64,000 nucleotides of DNA from Granulicella sp. dw_53 (GCF_018449545.1 NZ_JAAVUR010000009.1:62001-126000), one strand, 5' to 3'. Numbered from the stretch's first letter, positions 34,498 to 46,116 are shown. The notes: a model not told the origin generated them from the letters alone. Program-made: numbers and translations.

Positions 34498-35004
34498 ATG
34501 CAACTGGCACTCTTCCTCATCTTCGGCGGTCTGGCGGTAGCAGGAGCCCTCAACCTGCTCCTGCAGAAGCACCCCATCAACTCTGCCCTGTCGCTGGTCG
34601 TCGTCATGATGTCCCTCGCGGTCCTCTACTGGTCCCTCGGCGCGGAGTTCCTCGCCGCCGCCCAGGTCATCGTCTACTCCGGCGCCATCATGGTCCTCTT
34701 CGTCTTCGTCATCATGCTGCTCAACGCGGGCGAAGAAGAGCGAACCACCGGCAGCCGAGCCGCGTACATCGCCGGCTTCCCCGGAGCAGCCGCCATCTTC
34801 TGCCTGCTCAGCTTCGTCTTCCTCTCCGAGAGCAAGGCGCTCGGCCTCGCCAACCTCGGCGGACAGCTCTCGCACGCCACCAACAACATCTCCGAGATCA
34901 GCTCCGTCCTCTTCACCAAGCTTCTGCTGCCCTTCGAGGTCACCTCGATCCTCATCCTGGTAGCCATTCTCGGAGCCGTAGTGCTCGCCCGGAAGGAGCA
35001 GTAG
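34498..35004 (+). CDS. nuoJ: NADH-quinone oxidoreductase subunit J
   Basis: The protein has 168 residues and five membrane spans. The conserved AQVIVYSGAIMVLFVFVIML stretch, which contains the pi-bulge helix of this subunit, identifies it. It starts 141 bases after nuoH, the largest gap within the second half of the operon, and is followed after three bases by a small membrane-protein gene. Confidence 0.95.
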   Translation: MQLALFLIFGGLAVAGALNLLLQKHPINSALSLVVVMMSLAVLYWSLGAEFLAAAQVIVYSGAIMVLFVFVIMLLNAGEEERTTGSRAAYIAGFPGAAAIFCLLSFVFLSESKALGLANLGGQLSHATNNISEISSVLFTKLLLPFEVTSILILVAILGAVVLARKEQ

Positions 35005-35007
35005 CCG

Positions 35008-35265
35008 ATGCAAAATCATGCTTCCCTCATTCTTGGAGCTTTCGTCATCGCTATTAGCTTCCTGGTTATGGCTTCTTTGCCGCCAAGGCGCTGGATCTAC
35101 GCGATTGGCTTCGCCGGAAGCCTGATGCACCTGATCGGTGTGACCTTCTTCAACAACATCTACGCACTTTGTTTCCTGGATCTTCCCGGTGTACTCCTGA
35201 TGTGCGTAACTGGAGTCTGGGCGCTCCGAAACGGTATCGCCCAGATGAAGAGGAGCCAAGCCTAA
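35008..35265 (+). CDS. Small three-span membrane protein between nuoJ and nuoK
   Basis: The protein has 85 residues. It has three predicted membrane helices (about 5-24, 29-48 and 52-73) with no charged residue buried. AAGGAG lies upstream of the ATG inside the nuoJ end, and the stop overlaps the nuoK start (TAATG). It is not NuoI and I do not recognise it; nuoJ and nuoK are normally adjacent. A small accessory or assembly factor of the membrane arm is a reasonable guess, no more. Confidence 0.62.
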   Translation: MQNHASLILGAFVIAISFLVMASLPPRRWIYAIGFAGSLMHLIGVTFFNNIYALCFLDLPGVLLMCVTGVWALRNGIAQMKRSQA

Positions 35266-35567
35266 TGGTCCCTATCGCCTACTATCTCGTCCTCGCCGCC
35301 ATTCTCTTCTCCACCGGTGTCGCAGCCTTCCTCATCAAACGCAATATCATCACTGTCTTCATGTCCATTGAGCTGATGCTCAACGCTGTCAACCTGACCT
35401 TCGTCGCCTTCGCTCACATGTGGCATCAGGTTCAGGGACAGATCTTCGTCTTCTTTGTGATGGTCGTAGCCGCAGCCGAAGCCGCCGTCGGTCTCGCCAT
35501 CATCATCGCCATCTTCCGCACCCGCCAGACGCTCAACGTTGACCAGATCAACCTGATGAAATCGTGA
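35265..35567 (+). CDS. nuoK: NADH-quinone oxidoreductase subunit K
   Basis: The protein has 100 residues and three membrane spans; the ATG at 35265 overlaps the previous stop (a longer upstream frame is not the gene). The glutamates of [16 protein letters not shown] and [13 protein letters not shown] are those used for proton transfer along the membrane arm. The end overlaps nuoL (GTGA). Confidence 0.96.
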   Translation: MVPIAYYLVLAAILFSTGVAAFLIKRNIITVFMSIELMLNAVNLTFVAFAHMWHQVQGQIFVFFVMVVAAAEAAVGLAIIIAIFRTRQTLNVDQINLMKS

Positions 35568-37573
35568 CCTCTATGCCCTCTTCTTACCTCTGGTTGATTC
35601 CGCTGCTTCCCTTCGCCGGCTTCCTCATCAACGGGACGCTCGGCCGCAAGCTGCCCCGCGCCGCCGTTACCGCGATTGCCCTGCTCTTCACCGCCATCCC
35701 AGCCGCGCTCGTCGCCTGGCTCTGGACCACGATGAAGGCCGCCGGAGCACCCGAGTCCATCACCATCATCTCTCGTCCCTGGATCGCCATTACCGGCTTC
35801 CACGTCGACTTCGCCTTCACCGTCGACCACCTCACCCTCCTCATGCTCGGCGTCGTCACCGGAGTAGGCTTCCTCATCCATCTCTACTCCGCCGGATACA
35901 TGGCCCACGAAGAGGGCTACTGGCGCTACTTCGCCTACCTCAACCTCTTCATGTTCTTCATGCTGGTGCTGGTGCTCTCCTCCAGCTTCCTGCTGCTCTT
36001 CGTCGGCTGGGAGGGCGTCGGTCTCGCCTCCTACCTGCTTATCGGCTTCTACTTCCAGAAGGACTCCGCCGCCAACGCCGGCAAAAAAGCCTTCATCGTC
36101 AACCGCATCGGGGACTTCGGCTTCCTCCTCGCCATGTTCCTGATCGTCTCGCACTTCGGTTCGTTGGACTTCCACCAGGTCTTCAACCACATCGCCGCCA
36201 ACCCCCAGTGGCAGGGCGGAACCCTCACCATCATCGCCCTCTTGCTCGTCGTCGGAGCCGCCGGCAAGTCCGCCCAGATCCCCCTCTACGTCTGGCTCCC
36301 CGACGCCATGGAAGGCCCCACCCCCGTCTCGGCCCTCATCCATGCCGCAACCATGGTCACCGCCGGCATCTACATGGTCGCCCGCTGCCACGTCCTCTTC
36401 GATCGCAGCACGACTGCTCTCACCGTCGTCGCCATCATCGGAGCCGCCACCGCCATCTTCGCCGCCTGCATCGGCATGGTGCAGCACGACATCAAGCGCG
36501 TCCTGGCCTACTCCACCGTCTCCCAGCTCGGCTACATGTTCCTGGCCTGCGGAGTCGGAGCCTATACCGCCGGCATCTTCCATCTCCTCACCCACGCCTT
36601 CTTCAAGGCCTTGCTCTTCCTCGCCGCAGGCTCCGTCATCCACGCCCTCTCCGGCGAGCAGGACATGCGCAACATGGGCGGCCTCCGCAAGCGCATCCCG
36701 GTCACCTTCTGGACCATGACCATGGGCGTCATCGCCATCGCCGGCATCCCACCCTGGGCCGGCTTCTTCTCCAAGGACGAGATCCTCTACCAGGCCTTCA
36801 TCTCCCCAAATCCCCTCGGCAAGCTCCTCTGGGCCGTCGGCCTCCTCACCGCCGGAATGACCTCCTTCTACATGTTCCGCCTCTGGTTCAAGACCTTCTT
36901 CGGACCCGAGCACTTCGACGAGCACCCCGCTGACAACCACGCCAGCCACGCAGCCGGGCACGACGATGCCCAGGCCGCCCATCCCCACGGCGTCCACGAG
37001 TCTCCCGCCATCATGACGGTTCCTTTGGCTATCCTCGCCATCCTCTCCGTCATCGGCGGATGGGTCGGCGTTCCCGCGGCCCTCGGTGGACACAACGAGA
37101 TCGAGCACTTCCTCGAGCCCGTCTTCACCAGCGGCACCGCTGAAGCCGTCACCACCGTAGCCAATCACAGCCTCGAACTCGGCCTCGCTGCAGTCTCCGT
37201 CCTCATCGCTCTCGCCGGATTCGGCCTTGCCTACGCCTTCTACTACAAGAAGCCCGGCACCGCCGACGCCATCGCCGAGAAGGCCCCGGCCCTCTATCGT
37301 CTGCTGGAAAACAAGTTCTACATCGACGAGATCTATCAGGCCACCATCGTCACCCCGCTCCAGATGTTCAGCCGTCTCATCCTCGGTGGTCTCGTCGACG
37401 CCGGCCTCGTCGGCGGCTCCGCATCGCTCGCTGGCGCAACTACCCGCGGTCTCAGCTCCGTCGCTCGTCTCATTCAGTCCGGAAACATCCGTTCCTACGC
37501 CGGCTGGCTCGCACTAGGAGCCGCTGCCGTTCTCGTCGTCATGATCTTCGGCCGCGCCATCTGGCAGCACTAG
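35564..37573 (+). CDS. nuoL: NADH-quinone oxidoreductase subunit L
   Basis: The protein has 669 residues and about sixteen spans; it is one of the three antiporter-like proton-pumping subunits. The [15 protein letters not shown] motif, [21 protein letters not shown] and the C-terminal lateral helix region are present. A loop at about residues 449-485 is unusually rich in His and Asp (seven His in about thirty residues). GTG at 35564 overlaps nuoK; an ATG at 35573 is an alternative. Confidence 0.97.
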   Translation: MTSMPSSYLWLIPLLPFAGFLINGTLGRKLPRAAVTAIALLFTAIPAALVAWLWTTMKAAGAPESITIISRPWIAITGFHVDFAFTVDHLTLLMLGVVTGVGFLIHLYSAGYMAHEEGYWRYFAYLNLFMFFMLVLVLSSSFLLLFVGWEGVGLASYLLIGFYFQKDSAANAGKKAFIVNRIGDFGFLLAMFLIVSHFGSLDFHQVFNHIAANPQWQGGTLTIIALLLVVGAAGKSAQIPLYVWLPDAMEGPTPVSALIHAATMVTAGIYMVARCHVLFDRSTTALTVVAIIGAATAIFAACIGMVQHDIKRVLAYSTVSQLGYMFLACGVGAYTAGIFHLLTHAFFKALLFLAAGSVIHALSGEQDMRNMGGLRKRIPVTFWTMTMGVIAIAGIPPWAGFFSKDEILYQAFISPNPLGKLLWAVGLLTAGMTSFYMFRLWFKTFFGPEHFDEHPADNHASHAAGHDDAQAAHPHGVHESPAIMTVPLAILAILSVIGGWVGVPAALGGHNEIEHFLEPVFTSGTAEAVTTVANHSLELGLAAVSVLIALAGFGLAYAFYYKKPGTADAIAEKAPALYRLLENKFYIDEIYQATIVTPLQMFSRLILGGLVDAGLVGGSASLAGATTRGLSSVARLIQSGNIRSYAGWLALGAAAVLVVMIFGRAIWQH

Positions 37574-37626
37574 CTTTTGCTCTTGTTCTTTGCACTACCA
37601 GCAACACCAGGAATCGATAGCAACCC

Positions 37627-39213
37627 ATGAATCTAGACCACTCCATCCTTACCCTCCTCACCTTCACCCCGCTCGCGGGCGCGGTCCTCCTCGCCTTCCT
37701 GCCGGACAAGGGGAAGATCATGCAGTGGACCGCCCTCGCCGTCACTCTGCTCACCTTCCTGATGACCCTGCACCTCCCCGCGCACTACACCGCCGGCGGT
37801 CCCGGGCACTTCGCCTTCGAACAGAACGTCGGCTGGATCGACTCCCCAGCCATCCGCTATCACCTCGGCGTAGACGGCCTCTCCATGTGGCTCGTCGTCC
37901 TCACCGGATTCCTCGCCCCCCTCGGCGTCCTCATCTCCTGGCGCACCATCTCCGAGCGCAAGAAGCTCTTCTATATCCTCTTCCTGCTCCAGCAGGTTGC
38001 CATGATCGGCGTCTTCGTCTCGCTGGACCTCTTCCTCTACTACGCCTTCTGGGAGCTCACCCTCGTTCCCATGGCGATCCTCATTGCCATCTTCGGCCGC
38101 ACCGAGAATCGCCGTCGCGCCGCTATCAAGTACTTCCTCTACGCCTTCATCCCTTCGGCTATCCTGCTCGTCGCTGTGCTCTGGCTGTATATCAACACCG
38201 GCACCTTCGACATCCCGCAGCTCACCGTCCTCGCCGCCACCCATGGTCTGTCCGGGAACACCGCCGGCCTCTGGCTCGCCTCTCTCGCCTTCCTCGCCGC
38301 CTTCGCCGTCAAGGTCCCCATCTTCCCGCTGCACGGCTGGCTCTCCGATGCCGTCTTCGAAGCTCCCACCGCCGCAGTCATGGTCCTCGCCGGCAAACTA
38401 GGCCTCTACTCCATCCTGCGCTTCTCCTTCGGCCTCTTCCCAGACCAGTCCCGCCAAATCGCTCCCCTACTCATCGCCCTGGGAGCCATCGGCATCGTCT
38501 ATGGCGCACTCATCGCCCTCGTCCAGAAGGACCTCAAGCGCCTCGCCGCTTTTGGAACTCTCGGCCACGTCAGCGTCGTCGTTCTAGGCGTCTTCACCTT
38601 CACCATCTCCGGTGTCGACGGTGGCATCTACCAGACCCTCAACGAGGGCATCGGCGGCGCGGCCCTCTTCATGCTCATGGGCGTTCTCTACGAGCGCTAC
38701 GGCACCTACGACATGCGCGAGTACGGCGGCCTCGCCGCGAAGCTCCCCTGGATGGTCACCCTCTTCGTCATCACCACCCTCTCCGTCATCGGCCTGCCCA
38801 TGCTCAATGGTTTCGTCGGCGAGTTCCTGGTCTTCTCCGGCTCCATGCAGGCCAACCTTCCGCACCACGCCTTCTGGACCGCTCTCGCCACCTCCGGAGT
38901 CATTCTCACCGCCGCCTATATGCTGATGATGATCCAGAAGGTCTTCTACGGCAGCCTCGGCCTCAAGTCCGAAGCCGTCGCAGCCCGCGACCTCGACGCC
39001 CGGGAGCACCTCGCACTCTGGCCCGTCATCGCCGTCATGCTCGCCATGGGCGTCGCCTCCCCCTACTGGATGCAATCCATCGATCCCGCCGGCGTCGAGC
39101 TGGCCCACGAGCCCGCCTCAGAGGTCATCGCATTGCCCCCCGTTCCTCAGTCCCAAACCGATCTCAACCTCGAGCAGCCCCCCACCACAACCGCATCACC
39201 GGAGGCCAGGTAA
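37627..39213 (+). CDS. nuoM: NADH-quinone oxidoreductase subunit M
   Basis: The protein has 528 residues and about fourteen spans. DGLSMWLVVLTGFLAPL, the key glutamate in YYAFWELTLVPM, and FPLHGWLSDAVFEAPTAAVM identify this pumping subunit. The C-terminus has an extra polar tail rich in Pro, Gln and Thr. It is immediately followed by nuoN. Confidence 0.97.
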   Translation: MNLDHSILTLLTFTPLAGAVLLAFLPDKGKIMQWTALAVTLLTFLMTLHLPAHYTAGGPGHFAFEQNVGWIDSPAIRYHLGVDGLSMWLVVLTGFLAPLGVLISWRTISERKKLFYILFLLQQVAMIGVFVSLDLFLYYAFWELTLVPMAILIAIFGRTENRRRAAIKYFLYAFIPSAILLVAVLWLYINTGTFDIPQLTVLAATHGLSGNTAGLWLASLAFLAAFAVKVPIFPLHGWLSDAVFEAPTAAVMVLAGKLGLYSILRFSFGLFPDQSRQIAPLLIALGAIGIVYGALIALVQKDLKRLAAFGTLGHVSVVVLGVFTFTISGVDGGIYQTLNEGIGGAALFMLMGVLYERYGTYDMREYGGLAAKLPWMVTLFVITTLSVIGLPMLNGFVGEFLVFSGSMQANLPHHAFWTALATSGVILTAAYMLMMIQKVFYGSLGLKSEAVAARDLDAREHLALWPVIAVMLAMGVASPYWMQSIDPAGVELAHEPASEVIALPPVPQSQTDLNLEQPPTTTASPEAR

Positions 39214-40743
39214 GTGTCCCCTAACGTCCTCGCGCTCCTCCCCGAATACATCCTCACCCTCGCCGGGGTGCTCATCATGCTCGCCGAGCCTTGCCTCAAG
39301 CACAGCAGCTCCCGCAAGCCCCTCGGCTGGATCGCCATCGCCGGCACCCTTCTGGCTGGCGGAGCAAGCTGGTTCCAGCTCGGCTTCGGCACCGTCCACG
39401 CCTTCTCCGGCACCATCCAGACCGACCCCTTCTCCATCTTCTTCCACCTCCTCATCGCCGCCATCGTCCTGGTGACGCTGCTCACCTCGCTCGACTACTT
39501 CGAGACCTACGCCACCCACGCCGGGGAGTACTTCGCCCTGGTCCTCTTCGGAGCCGTCGGCATGATGCTCATGACCTGCTCCGTCGAGCTCCTCATGGTC
39601 TTCATCGGACTCGAGATCTCCTCCATCTCGACCTACATCATGGCCGGCATGCGCAAGGGTCAGTCCACCGCATCCGAGTCCTCCATCAAGTACTTCCTGC
39701 TGGGTTCCTTTGCCACCGCCTTCTTCCTCTACGGCATCGCCCTCGCCTTCGGAGCCACCGGCTCGACCTCCATCGTCGCCATTGCTGCCGGTCTCGGCAC
39801 CACTGCTACCCCGCTCATCGCCTTCACATCCCTCGCGATGATCCTCATTGGCCTGGCCTTCAAGGTCTCCGCCGCGCCCTTCCACGTCTGGACCCCAGAC
39901 GTCTACCAGGGAGCTCCCGCCCCCGTCACCGGTCTCATGTCCACCGGGCCCAAGGCAGCCGCCTTCGCCGTTCTGCTCCGCATCACCTTCTCCGGCTTCC
40001 CCTCCATGCAGCACCGCTGGGCCATCCTCATCTGGATCCTCGCTGCTCTCTCGATGACTATCGGCAATCTCGGCGCGCTCCTCCAGCGCGACGTCAAACG
40101 CATGCTGGCCTACTCCTCCATCGCCCACGCCGGATACCTGCTGGTCGCCTTCACCGCCTTCCCGGTCGAAGCCATCTCCGCCGCGGCCTTCTACACCGCG
40201 GCCTACGCTGCTATGAACGTCGGAGCCTTCGCCGTCATCACTCAGGTCGGCGGCTTCGACGAGACCGCCCGCACCATCGACGACTACACCGGCCTCGCCG
40301 CCCGTCGCCCCGTCCTTGCCAGCGTCCTGGCCTTCTTCCTCCTCTCGCTCATCGGAATCCCCTTCACCGGCGGCTTCTTCGGCAAGTTCTACGTCTTCTC
40401 CGCCGCGATCGGCTCCGGACACATCTGGCTCGCCGTCATCGGCCTCATCAACTCCGGCGTAGCTTGCTTCTATTACCTGCGCCTGCTCTTCGCGATGTTC
40501 TCCCGCCGCACGCCCGCCACGGAGCTCACCGCCGGAGCCAGCCAGCCCCGCGCAACCAGCGTTCCCGCCGTCATCGGCCTCACCCTGGCCGCGCTCGCCA
40601 GCCTGATCCTCGGCATTCTGCCCGGGAACACTCTCTGGCTGGCCCAGTACGCCGGAACCAGCACGATGGTCGAAGACGCCCGTCAGCAATGCATCGCCCA
40701 TCCAGACAACTGCCAACTCCAGGTTCAGATGGAGCGCCGCTAA
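39214..40743 (+). CDS. nuoN: NADH-quinone oxidoreductase subunit N
   Basis: The protein has 509 residues, GTG start directly after the nuoM stop with GGAGG eight bases before. [16 protein letters not shown] (conserved Glu), [19 protein letters not shown] and [19 protein letters not shown] are diagnostic of NuoN. It is the last complex I gene; the ATP synthase genes follow about 90 bases on. Confidence 0.97.
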   Translation: MSPNVLALLPEYILTLAGVLIMLAEPCLKHSSSRKPLGWIAIAGTLLAGGASWFQLGFGTVHAFSGTIQTDPFSIFFHLLIAAIVLVTLLTSLDYFETYATHAGEYFALVLFGAVGMMLMTCSVELLMVFIGLEISSISTYIMAGMRKGQSTASESSIKYFLLGSFATAFFLYGIALAFGATGSTSIVAIAAGLGTTATPLIAFTSLAMILIGLAFKVSAAPFHVWTPDVYQGAPAPVTGLMSTGPKAAAFAVLLRITFSGFPSMQHRWAILIWILAALSMTIGNLGALLQRDVKRMLAYSSIAHAGYLLVAFTAFPVEAISAAAFYTAAYAAMNVGAFAVITQVGGFDETARTIDDYTGLAARRPVLASVLAFFLLSLIGIPFTGGFFGKFYVFSAAIGSGHIWLAVIGLINSGVACFYYLRLLFAMFSRRTPATELTAGASQPRATSVPAVIGLTLAALASLILGILPGNTLWLAQYAGTSTMVEDARQQCIAHPDNCQLQVQMERR

Positions 40744-40834
40744 AGGGTGGCTGTCCGCCACTTTGGCGTCTTGAACTGGTTTGATACAAGGCACAGACGC
40801 CTCGATCTCCGTGGGCCAAGCTATTCATGATGTA

Positions 40835-41095
40835 ATGGTTGCTGCTATGGCGGACAACAAGAAGCAAGGCAACGGACTGGGCGGCGGCTTGGGCGATCTC
40901 GTCAAGGCAGAGTCGATGATCCAGCTTGCCATCGCACTTCCCGCCGGCTGCCTCATCGGATGGCTCCTGGGAAGCTGGGCCGACCGCCACTTCCACCAGG
41001 GCTGGATCGGGATCCTCGGCATCGTACTGGGCGCGGTCGGCGGTTTCATCCAGATCTTCGCCACCGCCTCCCGCTACCTCAAGCGAGGCTCATAA
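40835..41095 (+). CDS. atpZ: AtpZ/AtpI-family F0-associated membrane protein
   Basis: About 86 residues with two membrane helices (IQLAIALPAGCLIGWLLGSW and IGILGIVLGAVGGFIQIF) and a basic C-terminus. Several starts are possible (TTG 40781, ATG 40835, ATG 40847) and none has a strong ribosome site. The pattern matches the AtpZ/AtpI family, thought to help c-ring assembly or magnesium supply. The stop overlaps the next gene (TAATG). Confidence 0.75.
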   Translation: MVAAMADNKKQGNGLGGGLGDLVKAESMIQLAIALPAGCLIGWLLGSWADRHFHQGWIGILGIVLGAVGGFIQIFATASRYLKRGS

Positions 41096-41511
41096 TGGCC
41101 TTCGGGACGATGACCAACTTCAGCGACGCCGACTTCCGCCGCACCATGCTCAGCGCTCTGCGCCTGCTAGCGATCCTGGCGGCAATCCTGGCCATCCTGA
41201 TCGGGCTGAAAGCAGGCTGGCAGAGCGCCGCGCTCCTGCTCGTGGGAGCCCTGATCTCCGGCTCCGGACTCTACGAGTGGCTGCGCCTCATGACCGCCGT
41301 GATGGCTCGCATGGACGGCGGAACCGCCGCCAAGCCCATGGGCATGGTGCTGGTCAACTTCTTCCTCCGTCTGGGGCTCACGGTAGTGCTTCTGTATGTT
41401 AGCCTTAAGCTACTGAATGGTTCGGTCTACGCGCTTGCGGGGGGCCTTGCGCTGGGAGTCTTTGCACTCTCCATCGAGGGACTTCGGCTCATGAAGGCGT
41501 GGACTGTCTAG
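41095..41511 (+). CDS. atpI: ATP synthase subunit I-like membrane protein
   Basis: The protein has 138 residues and four hydrophobic spans, starting at an ATG that overlaps the previous stop. An N-terminal cytoplasmic stretch (FSDADFRRTMLSALRLL) and the arrangement of two helical pairs match the ATP synthase I family upstream of atpB. Probable role: chaperone for the c-ring. Assignment is based on topology and position more than on a strong motif. Confidence 0.7.
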   Translation: MAFGTMTNFSDADFRRTMLSALRLLAILAAILAILIGLKAGWQSAALLLVGALISGSGLYEWLRLMTAVMARMDGGTAAKPMGMVLVNFFLRLGLTVVLLYVSLKLLNGSVYALAGGLALGVFALSIEGLRLMKAWTV

Positions 41512-41549
41512 CCGGCTGCAAAGCCCACAGCAAAGAGTCCCTTTTATTT

Positions 41550-42281
41550 ATGCCGATCAAGTTACTGCTTACCAACTTCATGAACGACCACTTCGGTGGC
41601 CTGGCGACGAGCCTGCTGCATGCATTCCATGTGCAGCCTGTTCACCCCGAAGCTCCCATCACCGTGACCTTCACGATGGAGTTTCTGGTCTTCCTGCTGC
41701 TCATCGCCTACTTCATCGTGGTGCGCGCAACGCTCAGCGTTGAGAAGCCAGCCGCAGCGCAGCACCTCGCCGAGATGACCCACGAGTTCGTCTCCGAGCA
41801 GGGTGAGTCGATCATCGGGCACGGCTCCGAGCGCTTCACCAGCTATCTGACCGCGCTCTTCCTCTTCATCCTGCTCAGCAACCTGCTGGGCCTGGTCCCG
41901 CAGCTTGAGTCGCCGACCGCCGACGTCGTCGTGCCGCTGGGCTTCGCGCTGATCACCTTCCTCTACTACCACTATCACGGCATCCGCTCGAACGGCGTCA
42001 GCTACTACAAGCAGTTCGTAGGGCCGGTCTGGTGGCTCTCCTGGCTGCTGCTGCCCATCGAGATCATCTCGCACTTCGCGCGCGTCCTCTCGCTCACCGT
42101 CCGTCTCTTCGCGAACATGTTCGCGGGCGACCTCGTCACCCTGGCGTTCTTCTCGCTGGTGCCGATCGGTATTCCCCTGATCTTCCTCGGCCTGCACCTT
42201 GGTGTGGCCGTGGTTCAGGCGTACGTGTTCTTCCTGCTGGCAGCGATCTATCTCTCGCTGGCTGTGGCGCACGATCACTAG
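41550..42281 (+). CDS. atpB: ATP synthase F0 subunit a
   Basis: The protein has 243 residues from the ATG at 41550; a frame extending back to 41499 overlaps atpI and is less likely. SLTVRLFANMFAGDLV carries the essential arginine, and the last span has VVQAYVFFLLAAIYLSLAV. It forms the ion half-channels against the c-ring. Confidence 0.95.
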   Translation: MPIKLLLTNFMNDHFGGLATSLLHAFHVQPVHPEAPITVTFTMEFLVFLLLIAYFIVVRATLSVEKPAAAQHLAEMTHEFVSEQGESIIGHGSERFTSYLTALFLFILLSNLLGLVPQLESPTADVVVPLGFALITFLYYHYHGIRSNGVSYYKQFVGPVWWLSWLLLPIEIISHFARVLSLTVRLFANMFAGDLVTLAFFSLVPIGIPLIFLGLHLGVAVVQAYVFFLLAAIYLSLAVAHDH

Positions 42282-42408
42282 ACTTTAGTTTTGCCGCGAA
42301 GGGGCTCCCTCTTCGCGGTATGCACCAACGCCGTTCAGCGTGAGGGTGCCAGCACGGTGAGCATCAACCACCCACTGGCGGCGAATCGATGGGAGAAGGA
42401 GCAACACC

Positions 42409-42711
42409 ATGAAGCAGCTTCAATACTTGTTTATGACGTTGGCCGCGCTGCTACTCGCAACGCCGGCTTTTGCGCAGGGAGCAGGATCTCCCAGCAGCCA
42501 GTGGGTTCCAATCGGCGCAGGCATCGGCATGGCCTTGGCCGCTGGTCTCTGCGGTCTCGGTCAGGGTAAGGCGACCGCTTCGGCGACCGAAGCTCTGGCA
42601 CGCAACCCCGGCGCTCGTCCTGGAATCTTCATCTTCCTGATTCTCGGTCTCGCCTTCATCGAGTCCCTCGCGCTCTTCACCTTCGTCATCATCTTCCTCA
42701 AGGTTCAGTAG
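42409..42711 (+). CDS. atpE: ATP synthase F0 subunit c, with signal-like N-terminus
   Basis: The protein has 100 residues, longer than the usual 75-80 because it begins with a hydrophobic segment ending in ATPAFAQ that looks like a cleavable signal peptide. AAGGAG lies nine bases before the ATG. The two-helix hairpin has GLGQGKA (Gln52), the polar loop RNPGARP and the ion-binding Glu85 followed by Ser86 (AFIESLALF). A strong terminator follows, so the F0 operon ends here without atpF, atpH, atpA, atpG, atpD or atpC. Confidence 0.94.
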   Translation: MKQLQYLFMTLAALLLATPAFAQGAGSPSSQWVPIGAGIGMALAAGLCGLGQGKATASATEALARNPGARPGIFIFLILGLAFIESLALFTFVIIFLKVQ

Positions 42712-42760
42712 TCGTCCTTCACAGACTGCGATCCGCCGTCTGTCCGGATGGAAGAACAAG

Positions 42761-42793
42761 AAAGCCTCCGCATCCGTGGAGGCTTTTCTGTTT
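42761..42793 (+). terminator. Rho-independent terminator after atpE
   Basis: AAAGCCTCC pairs with GGAGGCTTT over an eight-base loop and is followed by TCTGTTT. It marks the end of the nuo-atp transcription block before lysS. Confidence 0.85.
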
Positions 42794-42865
42794 CTGCTCG
42801 CTGCGTTCGCCCCTTCAGCGCCACCGCTATACTGAATTGTCACCCTCAATTGAGAAGGAAACACA

Positions 42866-44638
<1,773 letters not shown>

Positions 44639-44639
44639 T

Positions 44640-45017
44640 TTACTTCGCCTTCTTCATCCGCTTCACCACGCCAGCCAGCGAGTGTTCATTCATCGCTGCC
44701 ACGGCGTCTCCGCGGACCTTCTTCATCATCGCGGCGACAGCGGTATCGTCGAGCGTCATCCACTCGCCTTCGGTCGCGACGAAGACGTCGCCGAGGCCGA
44801 TCTGCTTGGCCGGAATCTTCAGCTTCGCGCCGCCGTTCGGTCCCTTCCGCTGCTCGATCAGCCCAGCCTTGTGGAGCAGCAGGAAGGCCCGCCGCACCAT
44901 CACCGCGCTCTCCCCCAGCTCCTCCGCAATCACCGCCGATGTATGCATCGCATCCGGCGCTCCCGCCAGTACTGTCAACACCCGCACGCTCAATTGAAAT
45001 CTTCCGCTTTGTGCCAT
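44640..45017 (-). CDS. Rrf2-family transcriptional regulator
   Basis: The protein has 125 residues from the ATG at 45017. The winged helix is seen in SVRVLTVLAG ... TSAVIAEELGESAVMVRRAFLLLHKAGLIEQRKGPNGGAKL. No cysteine is present in the usual cluster-binding loop, so it should not hold an iron-sulfur cluster as IscR or NsrR do. It is convergent with lysS (stops two bases apart) and divergent from the YmdB-like gene, which it might control. Confidence 0.85.
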   Translation of the reverse strand: MAQSGRFQLSVRVLTVLAGAPDAMHTSAVIAEELGESAVMVRRAFLLLHKAGLIEQRKGPNGGAKLKIPAKQIGLGDVFVATEGEWMTLDDTAVAAMMKKVRGDAVAAMNEHSLAGVVKRMKKAK

Positions 45018-45106
45018 GCTAAAAAAGCTACCACAGCAAGAGCCCATTGCACTTGCCCGACCCTGTGGAGCTGGGGAAAGCTGGGCAAATCTGCTAACCT
45101 CTCCCA

Positions 45107-45913
45107 GTGAACATCCTCTTCGTCGGCGACGTCTTTGGCTCCGCCGGCCGCCATATCGTCCGCGAACATCTCCCTCATGTCCTCGACTCCAACGCCGTCG
45201 ATCTGCTCGTCATCAATGGCGAGAACGCCGCTGGCGGCTTCGGCATCACGCCCTCCATCGCGGAGGAGCTCTTCGACCTGGGAGCGCACGTCATCACCAC
45301 CGGAAACCACATCTGGGACAAGAAGGAGATCTTCGAGTACATGACGGTTCCGGCGGACTCCCACGTCCGCGGACGCCGCGTCCTTCGTCCCGCCAACTAC
45401 GCCGTGGGAACACCCGGCTTCGGCCTCTACCAGGGCGAGCTGCCCAACGGCCAGCCCTTCGCCGTGATGAACCTCCAGTGCCGCGTCTTCATGTCCTCCT
45501 GCGACGATCCCTTCCGCAAAGCCGACGAGCTCCTCTCGCAGATCGAGTCCGAGTCGAACACCAAGGTGATCCTGCTCGACTTGCACGGCGAAGCCACCAG
45601 CGAGAAGGTCGCGCTGGGCTGGTACCTCGATGGCCGCGTGACTGCCCTGCTTGGCACCCACACCCACATTCCTACCGCCGACGAGCGCATCCTGCCCAAC
45701 GGCACCGCCTACCAGACCGACGTTGGCATGTCCGGACCCTACGACTCGGTTATCGGCGTGGAGAAGGAGCTGGTGCTGAAGCGCTTCCTCACCGGCATGC
45801 CGGGCAAGTTCGAGCCCGCTACCGGCAACCCCAAGATGTGCGCCACCCTTATCTCCTGTGACGGGGCGACGGGCCGCGCCCACCATATCAAGCGCTTCAT
45901 GCTTGGCGAGTAG
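45107..45913 (+). CDS. YmdB-type metallophosphoesterase (TIGR00282 family)
   Basis: The protein has 268 residues, GTG start. Metal-site segments are visible: FVGDVFGSAGR (Asp8), INGENAAGG, TTGNHIWDKKEI, LDLHGEATSEK and GTHTHIPTAD. Homologues such as Bacillus YmdB hydrolyse 2',3'-cyclic nucleotides and influence biofilm and RNA turnover. Start follows the divergent Rrf2 gene by 90 bases. Confidence 0.92.
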   Translation: MNILFVGDVFGSAGRHIVREHLPHVLDSNAVDLLVINGENAAGGFGITPSIAEELFDLGAHVITTGNHIWDKKEIFEYMTVPADSHVRGRRVLRPANYAVGTPGFGLYQGELPNGQPFAVMNLQCRVFMSSCDDPFRKADELLSQIESESNTKVILLDLHGEATSEKVALGWYLDGRVTALLGTHTHIPTADERILPNGTAYQTDVGMSGPYDSVIGVEKELVLKRFLTGMPGKFEPATGNPKMCATLISCDGATGRAHHIKRFMLGE

Positions 45914-45919
45914 TCGGCA

Positions 45920-45949
45920 CACCCCCCTCTAATGAATGGCCGGGGGGTG
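45920..45949 (+). terminator. G/C-run hairpin after the YmdB-like gene
   Basis: CACCCCCC pairs with GGGGGGTG across a 14-base loop, seven bases after the stop. The G-run can instead pair with the C-run that follows directly (to 45955). A weak candidate terminator. Confidence 0.4.
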
Positions 45950-46085
45950 CCCCCCTTGCCTGGGCGTAACCCGAATCGTTGCAGCGAGATACGAGCCAGA
46001 CCCCGCGTTAAACTCTTCCAAAGAAAAGGCTTACGCACAAATATGTGCAGCAGATGGGGTTACGGGGCTTCGATTGTTAAAGAGC

Positions 46086-46116
46086 AAAGCCCCGGATTGG
46101 TCTGGGGCTTTCTTTT
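46086..46116 (+). terminator. Rho-independent terminator in the intergenic region
   Basis: AAAGCCCC pairs with GGGGCTTT over a ten-base loop, followed by CTTTT. The left arm can also pair with an upstream GGGGCTT at 46064-46070, which would break the terminator. Confidence 0.7.

Noticed and set aside
35169..35265. An upstream extension of nuoK
   Set aside because: It overlaps the small membrane gene in another frame; NuoK proteins have about 100 residues and the ATG at 35265 overlaps the preceding stop.
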